Shown piece after piece: positions 35,053-42,450 of a stretch of 64,000 bases of DNA. This DNA comes from Bacillota bacterium (GTDB taxonomy: Bacteria > Bacillota > Desulfotomaculia > Desulfotomaculales > Desulfallaceae): contig JAEXOR010000014.1 in the NCBI GenBank assembly GCA_023439185.1, positions 1 to 64,000 on the forward strand. The letters are read 5' to 3'. The position numbers and the translations under genes were made by a program. Each line of letters opens with the position of its first letter. Position 1 is the stretch's first letter. The notes under the pieces were generated by a model. The model was not told where the DNA came from. It ran no database searches and worked only from the letters and a program-made list of their open reading frames with translations.

Positions 35053-36174
35053 TCAGGAACTCTTCTGAACCTTGGAACTGCTGGCGTCAAAAGTTGTAAT
35101 ATATCCTTGCCCGTTGATTTTGTGCGTAACATGGGTAAGATAGTAGACCCCGTCTACTCCGCTTCCCATACCCTTGATTTCAATCTTGTCCCCCGCCATA
35201 ATTTCAGGCAACCCGATGGTGGCGCCTTTGCACTTTACAAGCTGAGACGCGTATGCCTCCAGGGTGTGCTGGGCCAGTTCGGTAGCCTGGGACTGATTGG
35301 TTACGGAATGATCAATCACGACAATGGTCTTGTTTTTAGCCACACTGGCGATGTCCGCACCGGATTCCCCCGCTCCGGGAACAGTATCGGCCTTGGCGCT
35401 AAAGGTTTCATGCGTCACCGGGTCCATACCGAAGACCTCCACGCTGCCGATTTGTCCCGAAAGGTTGATTTCCGTCGAAAAGCTCAGCAAATTTTTACCC
35501 CAGGTAAGCTCAAGCTGAGTTTTTGCTTTTTCAGCCAGGTTTTCACAAAAATAAAGTGTATCGTAAATAACACAAAAAGAATTGTTGGTCTTTTTGGCAA
35601 AAGAAATCACATAATTATAGTCATCCACGATATCCTTAATCTCCGGGCTCTCGTCGTAGGCGCCTTGCTCATCTTTGTCAAAATCCGATTCCACCCCGGA
35701 GATAGTGGCGAAATTGCTGCATTTTTCATTCAGAATTTTTGCTACGATATCTTTAATATCCAATTTGCCATAATTTTTCCAGGCTTTGTTATTGACCAGC
35801 GCTCCCTTGGCGTCCAGACACTGAACTGTGACGACAGGGCCGCTTTGTCCGTTGAAATCAAAAGAAATCGCGTTGATATAACCCTTAAACAAGCCTGTGA
35901 GCGGCTTTTTATAACCCATCGACACATCCACGACCTTGCCGGGCTTGAATTTATCGTAGACATCCTGGGCAAACTTGCCATTCTCCAGGTCAAAAACCAC
36001 CGCGACGGTGAAGTCACAGGAGCCCATGTCAAATCCGGCGGACATTGTCACGCTCAGGTCAAGGATGGGAAATTCATCTGTTTTAATTTCAGCGCCTCCC
36101 ACTTTGACGGTAAACTGCGGAGTGCTGAAACCCTGGTAATTTTCTTCCAACTTGCTGTAAGACAACTCGGCCAT
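35053..36174 (-). CDS. gpD/gp27-like hub protein (VgrG N-half)
   Basis: 373 residues, GGGAGG upstream of ATG 36174. The phage late control D fold is visible: FTVKVGGAEIKTDEFPILDL, MGYKKPLTGLFKGYINAISF, NNKAWKNYGKLDIKDIVAKI and NNSFCVIYDTLYFCENL, followed by TVPGAGESGADIASVAKNK and the C-terminal GSGVDGVYYLTHVTHKING strand. The trimeric hub adapts the sixfold tube to the threefold spike. It is encoded directly upstream of the spike gene, 18 bases apart. Confidence 0.85.
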   Translation of the reverse strand: MAELSYSKLEENYQGFSTPQFTVKVGGAEIKTDEFPILDLSVTMSAGFDMGSCDFTVAVVFDLENGKFAQDVYDKFKPGKVVDVSMGYKKPLTGLFKGYINAISFDFNGQSGPVVTVQCLDAKGALVNNKAWKNYGKLDIKDIVAKILNEKCSNFATISGVESDFDKDEQGAYDESPEIKDIVDDYNYVISFAKKTNNSFCVIYDTLYFCENLAEKAKTQLELTWGKNLLSFSTEINLSGQIGSVEVFGMDPVTHETFSAKADTVPGAGESGADIASVAKNKTIVVIDHSVTNQSQATELAQHTLEAYASQLVKCKGATIGLPEIMAGDKIEIKGMGSGVDGVYYLTHVTHKINGQGYITTFDASSSKVQKSS

Positions 36175-36206
36175 ACAGGGTTCCTCCCGCCAAAATTCAA
36201 TAAAGG

Positions 36207-36905
36207 CTACTCAATAATGGCCGGAACAGTGATACTTTCCCCCGATTTCACGCGCCGGGGGTTGTCAATGCCGTTAGCTTCCGCTATTCTCCGCCACTGG
36301 GCACAGTCTCCGTATTCCGCGTAGGCAAAGCCGTACAGGGTGTCTCCGCTGGTTACCACCCTGTGTTTGGTGCGGTCGGGCGATTCCCGGACATTGTTAT
36401 CCTTTTTATTGGACTTTAAGGTAATCTCCAGAGTAGCCCTTAACGGAACACCGGTGGGAGAAAACAAGGTGAATTTCTCACTGATGTCAATGATAAAACC
36501 TGTAAACTTGATTTTCCCCCATTCAAAGGTCACCAAACTCGGCACATGCTTACTCTCGTCCACATCCAACAGTTTGTAAAAAGGTTCTGTGAATTCCCGC
36601 ACGTCAGGTTTCGCCAGGGTAGGGAGCTTGTTGGTCAGCGACAGCTTCAAATTGCCTGTTTCCGTGCCTGCCGAATAGCTATCAAAAAACAGCGAGAACT
36701 TCATAATTTCCGCTTCTCCGTTGATAAACTGGAGAATGGGACGATCCAATCCCGGGACCCTGTGTTCGGCATAATTAACCGAGCGTTGGATATGAAACTC
36801 CGACGGATTGAACAGACATTTACAGTCGCCGGAACCATCAACGGAAACTTGGGCGCTTCCGTCACTGTCGGCTACTTTGATGGTTGCTTTAGGCATAAAC
36901 AGCAT
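36207..36905 (-). CDS. CIS tube-initiator protein with LysM domain (Afp7-like)
   Basis: 232 residues, AAAGGAG 8 bases before the ATG. The N-terminal 170 residues match the contractile injection system tube N-domain: CLFNPSEFHIQRSVNY, EAEIMKFSLFFDSYSAG and FEWGKIKFTGFIIDISEKFT. The C-terminus is a LysM motif (VTSGDTLYGFAYAEYGDCA, then WRRIAEANGI and ESITVPAI), as in Afp7 and T4 gp53. The LysM here is thought to bind other baseplate parts, not peptidoglycan. Confidence 0.88.
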   Translation of the reverse strand: MLFMPKATIKVADSDGSAQVSVDGSGDCKCLFNPSEFHIQRSVNYAEHRVPGLDRPILQFINGEAEIMKFSLFFDSYSAGTETGNLKLSLTNKLPTLAKPDVREFTEPFYKLLDVDESKHVPSLVTFEWGKIKFTGFIIDISEKFTLFSPTGVPLRATLEITLKSNKKDNNVRESPDRTKHRVVTSGDTLYGFAYAEYGDCAQWRRIAEANGIDNPRRVKSGESITVPAIIE

Positions 36906-36938
36906 ACCGGCTGCTCCTTTCCATTTCCCTCCGCCAGC

Positions 36939-38639
36939 TTAGTACCCAAAACGTCTTCTCTCCCTGGTAAGTCGGGTTTCCAACTGTGAGTACACTTTGT
37001 CAACCAGCTTGTTCAACTGGGAGGGATTCATTAGATCCACATCGGCGATGATCTCTTTCGATGTTTTCCGGATTTCCACCGGCGTGTTCAATGATTTCAC
37101 CTTCGGCTCACTTGGCCTTGGAGAAGAATCCCGCTCTTCACTTTTATGTGTGATCGGCGGCAGGCTGTTCACGTACCCCTGGTGATAATCCCGGGCTGCG
37201 ACGGAAGGCGCCAAAATAAGCATCTCCGTCCCAACGGATTCCCTGTCCCGGTAAGAGACCCGGTTTGAAAGGACAAAGGGCCGTTTATTTTGCAACAGCC
37301 TGAGTTCCGATTGATTGAGTTCACTGCGCCGCAAAATAGCCTCATTACTGGGATGGCCGGTAACCACCGTCCCGATCTTTTTAGCCCGGCCGGCCCTTTC
37401 CTGTTTCAGGCGGCGGGAATATTGTTCCTGATAGGCCTGGCGAATTCTTTTTTCGATCATCAGGTGAGTGATTACCGCCCGGGAGAATGAGGAATCAACC
37501 GGAACATGATCACTGTAAGAACTGTTTTCCCGGTAACTGAGGAAAAGGTTACCGGTCAAGTAACGCTCCAGGCGGTTTTCAGTCAGGGGTTTTCGGACGT
37601 TCCTGATCAACCTGTCGATCAACCCGGCTCCCGGCCTGAAAAATACTGCCGGGGATAGTCCACCCTCCGGATTTACTTTGCTTTCCGGAAGCAGGTTGGC
37701 GAAGACCGGATGGTTCAAGGCCAGACGCTCCAATACCGGTTTATGCAAAACCAGGCTGCCGCCCGGCGGCGAAATGCCGGAAGCAAGTATGGTAAACGGC
37801 CGGTTATATTGCCGGCTATATTGATATAGAGACTGGTAATCGCCGGTCTCCGCGCCCGGTATTTGTTCCCGGTCGCCTGCTTTGGACCGGAAAAACATTC
37901 CGCCGGGCAGGTATTGTTGATATACGCCCGACCCTTGCTCCCCTGCGTCTCTCTCGGGCCGGGTAAAGATCCCGGTGGACAGATGCTGCTGATATACGCC
38001 CGCCCTTTGCTTCCCTTCATCTCTTTCGGACCAGGGAAAAATCCTGCCGGGCAGGTGATAGTGATTTACACCCGTTCTTTGTAACCGGTTAACTGTTTCG
38101 AAAAGGAAGCGGATAAAAGCCTGGCTTCTACCCGGCTTGCTTAAAAAGTAGCTCCGCCACAGGTTGTTTATTGCCCCCGGAGCCTCGGGGAAATACCGGC
38201 TGAGCTCCCTGAACGTTCTGCTTTCCCCGGGTACTTCGTCCAATCCGGATATAAAATCTGGCCGCCGGGGCGCAAACCCTGCCGGATGCACTGTTCCGTT
38301 CTTTAATGCTCTGTCCCCCGGCCTTGCAACCAGGCCCATTGCCGGGCCCTGAAAAGAATAATAGCCTCTTTCGTCCTTGATCGCCCTGGCCTTTTGCCAC
38401 GGGGCGAAAATATGAAAAATAATTTTGTCGTTAAAAATATTATTTTGGTTAAGCAAAACCCGCGCGTCTGCCGGAGCGTCCTCCAGGAAAAAGAGGGTCA
38501 GGAACCTCCATCTGTGATAGTTTCGCAGCAGATAACGGTCCATAATCAGGTTGTGCAGTTTTGCGTCAATGATCCTGAATAACGGCTTAACCGCGGGACT
38601 TTGCCTTAATGCCTCCGGCTTTGTGATCCTGATCTTCAT
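36939..38639 (-). CDS. Unknown 566-aa protein with 24-residue tandem repeats
   Basis: Start ATG 38639 (GGAGG 10 bases upstream; frame opens at 38669). The N-terminal 100 residues (KPLFRIIDAKLHNLIMDRYL) are helical and basic. The middle carries three 24-residue repeats around GVYQQ-(H/Y)-L (see the repeat entry) and many Arg, Tyr and Pro. The C-terminal 60 residues are helical (PVEIRKTSKEIIADVDLMNPSQLNKLVDKVY). The protein is strongly basic and has no signal or membrane segment. It is encoded between the LysM tube-initiator and the second tube gene. I do not recognise it. A tape-measure-like or baseplate-hub role, or a cargo, are possible. Confidence 0.55.
   Translation of the reverse strand: MKIRITKPEALRQSPAVKPLFRIIDAKLHNLIMDRYLLRNYHRWRFLTLFFLEDAPADARVLLNQNNIFNDKIIFHIFAPWQKARAIKDERGYYSFQGPAMGLVARPGDRALKNGTVHPAGFAPRRPDFISGLDEVPGESRTFRELSRYFPEAPGAINNLWRSYFLSKPGRSQAFIRFLFETVNRLQRTGVNHYHLPGRIFPWSERDEGKQRAGVYQQHLSTGIFTRPERDAGEQGSGVYQQYLPGGMFFRSKAGDREQIPGAETGDYQSLYQYSRQYNRPFTILASGISPPGGSLVLHKPVLERLALNHPVFANLLPESKVNPEGGLSPAVFFRPGAGLIDRLIRNVRKPLTENRLERYLTGNLFLSYRENSSYSDHVPVDSSFSRAVITHLMIEKRIRQAYQEQYSRRLKQERAGRAKKIGTVVTGHPSNEAILRRSELNQSELRLLQNKRPFVLSNRVSYRDRESVGTEMLILAPSVAARDYHQGYVNSLPPITHKSEERDSSPRPSEPKVKSLNTPVEIRKTSKEIIADVDLMNPSQLNKLVDKVYSQLETRLTRERRRFGY
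37855..38075 (-). repeat. Three 72-bp tandem repeats inside the 566-aa gene
   Basis: The anchor GATATACGCCCG begins at 37919 and again at 37991, and the variant GATTTACACCCG begins at 38063, so the period is exactly 72 bp (24 codons). The encoded units carry YQQ-(H/Y)-L-(S/P)-x-G-(I/M)-F-x-R and an Asp/Glu/Gln-rich middle. The copies are diverged, so this is an old in-frame duplication. Borders are approximate. Confidence 0.7.
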
Positions 38640-38672
38640 CCATTGCAGGCCTCCAACGCAAAGAACCAAAGC

Positions 38673-39308
38673 TTATAAAATGTTGATTAACCCGCTGTGG
38701 ATAAATTCCAACCGGGTTATGGCCACCTCAGACGCCATGGCGTCAAAGCTTGGCGCTGAATATTTTACGGGCATCGCGCTCATTACCATCCATAGTTTAA
38801 CGGGAAATCGCTTTTCATCCATTAAATAAATCAACATCGGCAGCCTGATCATCATTCCTGCATTCGTCATGCTGAACCATCGATAGAGCGGGTCCAAAAA
38901 ACCAATGCCGTATTCACAAACCAGCCGCGAATTCTTAATCTGGCTTGGGAAAACATGCTCTCCGCCGTTCTCCCCGCCTTCCCGGTAGGTTTCCAACTCC
39001 CATTCTATTTCCAATCCGGAAACCCTGGTAAAGTTGCCGACTGGAATCGGCGCTCCCGGAACATCGACGGAAAAGCTGTTATTTAAAAAGACCTTGCGGT
39101 TCTCATTAAACCCGAGGAGCGATTCCCCGCGGGATGAAGAGCTTGGAACGCCGCTTTGTTTGAGCTTTGAAGGCCGATAGACATTCCGGCTGCCGCTGTC
39201 TTGGATGTCGTCATTAATAATCGGTTTTCCGGAAGCATCGTTATACCTTGGCGCCTTGAAAATTCCCGACTGGGCGCCGGTACGCAGGACCTCTATTTGA
39301 TAGGCCAT
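38673..39308 (-). CDS. Second tube-family protein (T4 gp19-like, Afp5-like)
   Basis: 211 residues from ATG 39308 (a TTG at 39332 is in frame). The last 140 residues follow the gp19 tube fold: SFSVDVPGAPIPVGNFTRVSG, LETYREGGENGGEHVFP, LVCEYGIGF, YRWFSMTN, MLIYLMDEKRFPVKLWMV and DAMASEVAITRLEFIHSGL. The last segment is almost the same as DALGSEVAIESLEIVHEGV-type text in the main tube protein. An N-terminal extension of about 70 residues is Ser/Lys-rich and unique. This is probably the adaptor tube ring next to the baseplate. Confidence 0.8.
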   Translation of the reverse strand: MAYQIEVLRTGAQSGIFKAPRYNDASGKPIINDDIQDSGSRNVYRPSKLKQSGVPSSSSRGESLLGFNENRKVFLNNSFSVDVPGAPIPVGNFTRVSGLEIEWELETYREGGENGGEHVFPSQIKNSRLVCEYGIGFLDPLYRWFSMTNAGMMIRLPMLIYLMDEKRFPVKLWMVMSAMPVKYSAPSFDAMASEVAITRLEFIHSGLINIL

Positions 39309-39332
39309 ACTATCAACATCCCAATGTGTCAA

Positions 39333-39509
39333 TTAAAATTTTTCAAAAATATTCTCCGGCTTGTTGCTGAGCTTCTTATTAATCTTGGATACCTCCGAAC
39401 ACCATCTGCGGCGTTCCTTATGGTCCAGCTGCATAATCTGTTCATGGGACCAATGGAGATAATAACCCAGAAACGAAGCTTCTTCATAGAGCTTCTCTTC
39501 CGGATACAA
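39333..39509 (-). CDS. Small DUF6760 protein (58 aa) of the injection system
   Basis: A short frame fills the gap between the tail chaperone and second tube genes and is easily missed. It reads YPEEKLYEEASFLGYYLHWS, then HEQIMQLDHKERRRWCSEV, and ends ENIFEKF. The Y-P-E-x-L-Y-E-E opening, HWS, and L-x-H-x-E-R-R-R-W are the pattern of DUF6760, found in eCIS clusters between tail chaperone and tube genes. The only usable start is TTG 39509, with AGGAGA about 12 bases upstream inside the end of the previous gene. It may correspond in position to Afp6/Pvc6. Confidence 0.72.
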   Translation of the reverse strand: MYPEEKLYEEASFLGYYLHWSHEQIMQLDHKERRRWCSEVSKINKKLSNKPENIFEKF

Positions 39510-39517
39510 AGAGAGCT

Positions 39518-39883
39518 CTATTCTCCTAAAAAATCCAGCGGGACCTCAAAGGTGTGTTCACACTTGGGGCACTGGACTTTGTAAGCAGGGGCGTCCGACA
39601 TGTTGATACGCTGGTAGAGATCTTGCAAAAAGGCCATATCAATGGTATACAAACCTTCAATAATCTTGGTATTGATGGAGTTTAACGAACCCAGCCTTGT
39701 GACAACCCGGGACAACAGGATTACTGTCAGATAACCCGGATTCTGCTGAACTCTGGGGTCCCGCATGGGGAGTATCTCATCGGCCGCCGTCGCCAGCCTC
39801 ATGGCTCCCTTTTTGTGAATCTCACCGTTTGCGTCAACATAGCCGCGGGGAAGTTCAAATTCGTATTCCGTCTGAAAACTCAT
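39518..39883 (-). CDS. Tail assembly chaperone-like protein with CxxC tail
   Basis: 121 residues from ATG 39883 (GGCGGTG upstream; the frame opens at 39901). The EFELPRGYVDANGEIHKKG opening, MRLATAADEILPMRDPRV, and LLSRVVTRLGSLNSINTKII are typical of the conserved small protein encoded between tubes in eCIS operons and thought to be a tail assembly chaperone. The C-terminus has one CPKC pair (QCPKCEHTFEVPLDF), half of a zinc ribbon, suggesting that two chains might share a metal or that the second pair was lost. Confidence 0.7.
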   Translation of the reverse strand: MSFQTEYEFELPRGYVDANGEIHKKGAMRLATAADEILPMRDPRVQQNPGYLTVILLSRVVTRLGSLNSINTKIIEGLYTIDMAFLQDLYQRINMSDAPAYKVQCPKCEHTFEVPLDFLGE

Positions 39884-39910
39884 TGTCACACCGCCTGTCA
39901 AATAATCCTA

Positions 39911-39956
39911 CACAGTCAGCTGTCACGGGGACAATAACCCGGGACAACTGACTGTG
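39911..39956 (-). promoter_or_regulatory. Long imperfect hairpin after the tube gene
   Basis: CACAGTCAGCTGTC (39911-39924) pairs with GACAACTGACTGTG (39943-39956) at 13 of 14 positions, with a short inner pairing of CGGG and CCCG. It sits in the only gap of about 100 bases in the structural block, just after the highly expressed sheath and tube genes. There is no T-run, so attenuation or mRNA processing that lowers downstream expression fits better than full termination. Confidence 0.55.
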
Positions 39957-39999
39957 GGAAATTTTCAAACCGATCTTATTGTACTAAAGACCTTTTATC

Positions 40000-40488
40000 T
40001 TAGACTGTCGACGGGGTAGCGGAATCGATGGCGCCGCCGTCAACACGGAACACGCCCTCATGGACTATCTCCAGCGATTCAATGGCCACTTCCGAACCGA
40101 GGGCGTTAAAGCTTGGCCCGGTGTAATGGGAAGGCCAGGCATTGATTACTTCCCAGGACGGGCCGTCGGCGCCGGTATCATCAAGAATCTTAATCACAAG
40201 ATTCTTACGGGCAATGCCTGTCGGTCCCGAAGTATTGTCGGAGGATACCGTATGCAGCCATTCCATCATTTCCATGGTACCGATAACGCCCCACTTCAAA
40301 GTAATATTACCGTATTTGGTAAGTCCCGACAGTTTCCTCGGGGTGGTCCGGATTTCGTTGCCTTCCCTGTATTCCACAACGTCAACCGAAATATCCGCTC
40401 CGGAAACTTCCGAAAAACCCGCGCTTTCCACACCGTCAAATTCCACTTTGAACCTGAAATTCCTAAAGGGATACCTGATTTCCGGCAT
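40000..40488 (-). CDS. Major inner tube protein (gp19/Hcp-like, Afp1 type)
   Basis: 162 residues, AAAGGA 11 bases before the ATG. The gp19-family pattern is clear: YPFRNFRFKVEFDGVESAGF, EVSGADISVDVVEYREGNE, LTKYGNITLKWGVIGTMEM, the INAWPSHYTGPSF turn, and EVAIESLEIVHEGVF at the end. This forms the hexameric rings of the inner tube. It follows the sheath gene by 36 bases and ends before the hairpin at 39911-39956. Confidence 0.9.
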   Translation of the reverse strand: MPEIRYPFRNFRFKVEFDGVESAGFSEVSGADISVDVVEYREGNEIRTTPRKLSGLTKYGNITLKWGVIGTMEMMEWLHTVSSDNTSGPTGIARKNLVIKILDDTGADGPSWEVINAWPSHYTGPSFNALGSEVAIESLEIVHEGVFRVDGGAIDSATPSTV

Positions 40489-40524
40489 TTATTTTCAATC
40501 CTTTCTTCATTATTGGATATTTAA

Positions 40525-42339
40525 TTAACCTTCACTCTGAGCCGTATACTGACCGATTCTAAAGATCACAAATTCAGCAGGCTTCACAGGCGCCACTCCG
40601 ATGACACAAATCAACCGCCCGTTGTCGATGTCGTCCTGAGTCATTGTCGAGCGTCCGATGTCCACAAAGAATGCCTCACCGGGGGTCGTCCCTGCCAGAG
40701 CTCCCGATCTCCAGACGGAAGAAAGGAATAATTCAACGCTTCTTTGGACCCGCGCCCACAGGATCTCCGTGTTCGGTTCAAAAACGACCCAGTTTGTATT
40801 GGCCTTGATCGACTCCTCCAGGAAGATAAACAGCCTGCGGACGTTCACATATTTCCAGTTACCGTTGGAGGAGCAGGTCCTGGCGCCCCATACGCGGATG
40901 CCACGGCCGGGAAACGCCCGGACGAGGTTCACGCCGGCGGGATTAAGCCGGTCCTGTTCCGCGTTGTTGTAGCCTTGTTCCAGCCCCGTGCAGGCCCGCA
41001 CAACTTCATTGGCCGGGGCTTTATGCACGCCGATGGTGAGATCGCAGCGGGCGTAAATACCGCACATGGAAGCTGAAGGAGGCAAATAGAAACTCTTTTT
41101 CGCCAGGGGATCGAATACTTCCAGCCAGGGGTGATACATGGCCGCGTAGGAGGTATCGAACATATCCTTGTACTCTAAAATTTCATCAATCTTCTTTCTG
41201 TCCCTCGGCACATCCAGCACGGCAAACCTGCTTTTGGTGGTTTCACAGTGAGCGACCAGGGAAAGCTGCACGTCGGGAATGGTGATACCAGGCACCGCCA
41301 TCATGCTGACATCGCTAATTTCTATGAAAGCCTGAATGCCCGTGCGTTTTCCCGGTCCCGCGTTGACGCCCATATACTCGGCAGCGGTTACTGACCCGAT
41401 GCTGCCGTCGGAACCGCCCTCAAAAGAAACCGCTATCGCGTCGCCTTTGGCGCCAATGGCGTCAAAGGGCGCCATAAATGCCGAAGCTGGTTTTGCCGGC
41501 GCGGCGGGCGGCGCGGCCGGTGCGCTATCTTCCGGTTTATCGCCTTTTTTGTCCGGAGCTTTTGGCGGTTCGGGAGCTTTGGCCGGTTCGGGAGCTTTAA
41601 AAGATACCTCGACCGTGACAAGCTCGCTCTTGGTCATACGGGAAACCACATAATCCGGAGAATCAGGATTTAAAGAAACGAAATTATAGTCTTCTTTGGC
41701 GTCGTCGCATTTTACGCTGAGATTGATTTCACAACTCCTGACAAACCTGGTGGGCACTAAGGCCTTGTCCACGATGGAAGGGCTGACGGGGTTTTCAAAG
41801 GTAACGGTATTTTCCTGAATCGCTTTGATCCTGTTGTAGGTCTTGCTCTTGCCATCGTCAAAAGCGACGATATCTCCCACATAGAAGCCGTCGGTATTCT
41901 TAAACACGCAATCATTTCCGTCGACTTCATAAACGGGGGTTTTTTGCCTGCTGGCGGGAACAATGATAATTTTAATTTTATTGCCCCATTCTCCAACATT
42001 GGCCGCCGCAAAGATTAAAGTTGCCGGCGTCTTTCCAATGGCGGCTTTGGCATCGGACGGGGCGACCCTCATGACGTAGCACTTGGAGCCCCCGTTAATA
42101 AAGAAGTGCTCCACCGCGTAGGGGAGATACCTTTTGTCGCCGTACCTGGATTCGGTAAGGTGTCCCCCGTAAATACGCATATAGTCGCTGAAGCTGGTCA
42201 CAAATTGCGGTTTTCCGACTACAGGCCCTTTTTCAGCCAGGCCGATAAAACCTGCGGTGCTGGTTCCCACCCCTGCCATCGGTACGGAACCGGATTCATA
42301 CTCTTCCACATAAACACCCGGAGATAAGTATTCTGGCAT
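40525..42339 (-). CDS. Contractile sheath protein with Pro/Ala/Lys-rich insertion
   Basis: 604 residues from ATG 42339 (AGGGGA upstream; frame opens at 42357). Sheath hallmarks: EYLSPGVYVEEYESGS start, GVGTSTAGFIGLAEKGP, INGGSKCYVMRV, then in the C-terminal half AMYHPWLEVFDP, PPSASMCGIYARCD, VHKAPANEVV, GRGIRVWGARTCSSNGNWKYVNVRR and NGRLICVIGVAPVKPAEFVIF. Between about residues 245 and 285 lies a low-complexity linker of EPAKAPEPPKAPDKK type, probably an exposed loop. Only one sheath gene is present, unlike the three of Afp. Confidence 0.92.
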   Translation of the reverse strand: MPEYLSPGVYVEEYESGSVPMAGVGTSTAGFIGLAEKGPVVGKPQFVTSFSDYMRIYGGHLTESRYGDKRYLPYAVEHFFINGGSKCYVMRVAPSDAKAAIGKTPATLIFAAANVGEWGNKIKIIIVPASRQKTPVYEVDGNDCVFKNTDGFYVGDIVAFDDGKSKTYNRIKAIQENTVTFENPVSPSIVDKALVPTRFVRSCEINLSVKCDDAKEDYNFVSLNPDSPDYVVSRMTKSELVTVEVSFKAPEPAKAPEPPKAPDKKGDKPEDSAPAAPPAAPAKPASAFMAPFDAIGAKGDAIAVSFEGGSDGSIGSVTAAEYMGVNAGPGKRTGIQAFIEISDVSMMAVPGITIPDVQLSLVAHCETTKSRFAVLDVPRDRKKIDEILEYKDMFDTSYAAMYHPWLEVFDPLAKKSFYLPPSASMCGIYARCDLTIGVHKAPANEVVRACTGLEQGYNNAEQDRLNPAGVNLVRAFPGRGIRVWGARTCSSNGNWKYVNVRRLFIFLEESIKANTNWVVFEPNTEILWARVQRSVELFLSSVWRSGALAGTTPGEAFFVDIGRSTMTQDDIDNGRLICVIGVAPVKPAEFVIFRIGQYTAQSEG

Positions 42340-42410
42340 TTGATCCCCTGATTTCATTCGGCCATAATGTTATGACGACAAAATCAGGATTCCCCCTCTC
42401 TTTTATTATT

Positions 42411-42428
42411 TGCTGCCTGTGTGCAGCA
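42411..42428 (-). other. Short stem-loop between the first structural gene and the sheath gene
   Basis: TGCTGC and GCAGCA (6-bp stem, 6-base loop) lie in the 111-base gap before the sheath start. It is followed on the minus strand by AT-rich sequence without a clear T-run. It may tune sheath mRNA stability; evidence is thin. Confidence 0.3.
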
Positions 42429-42450
42429 GGAAGGCTAAATTGGGGCTTTA

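Noticed and set aside
34987..36324. 445-aa open frame on the + strand
   Set aside because: It lies antisense to the gpD-like hub gene and its neighbours, which have clear homology and ribosome sites; the + frame has no ribosome site and no recognisable protein pattern.
37855..38075. CRISPR array from the 72-bp periodic sequence
   Set aside because: The period is a multiple of three, lies in a long open frame and lacks unique spacers; it is a protein repeat.
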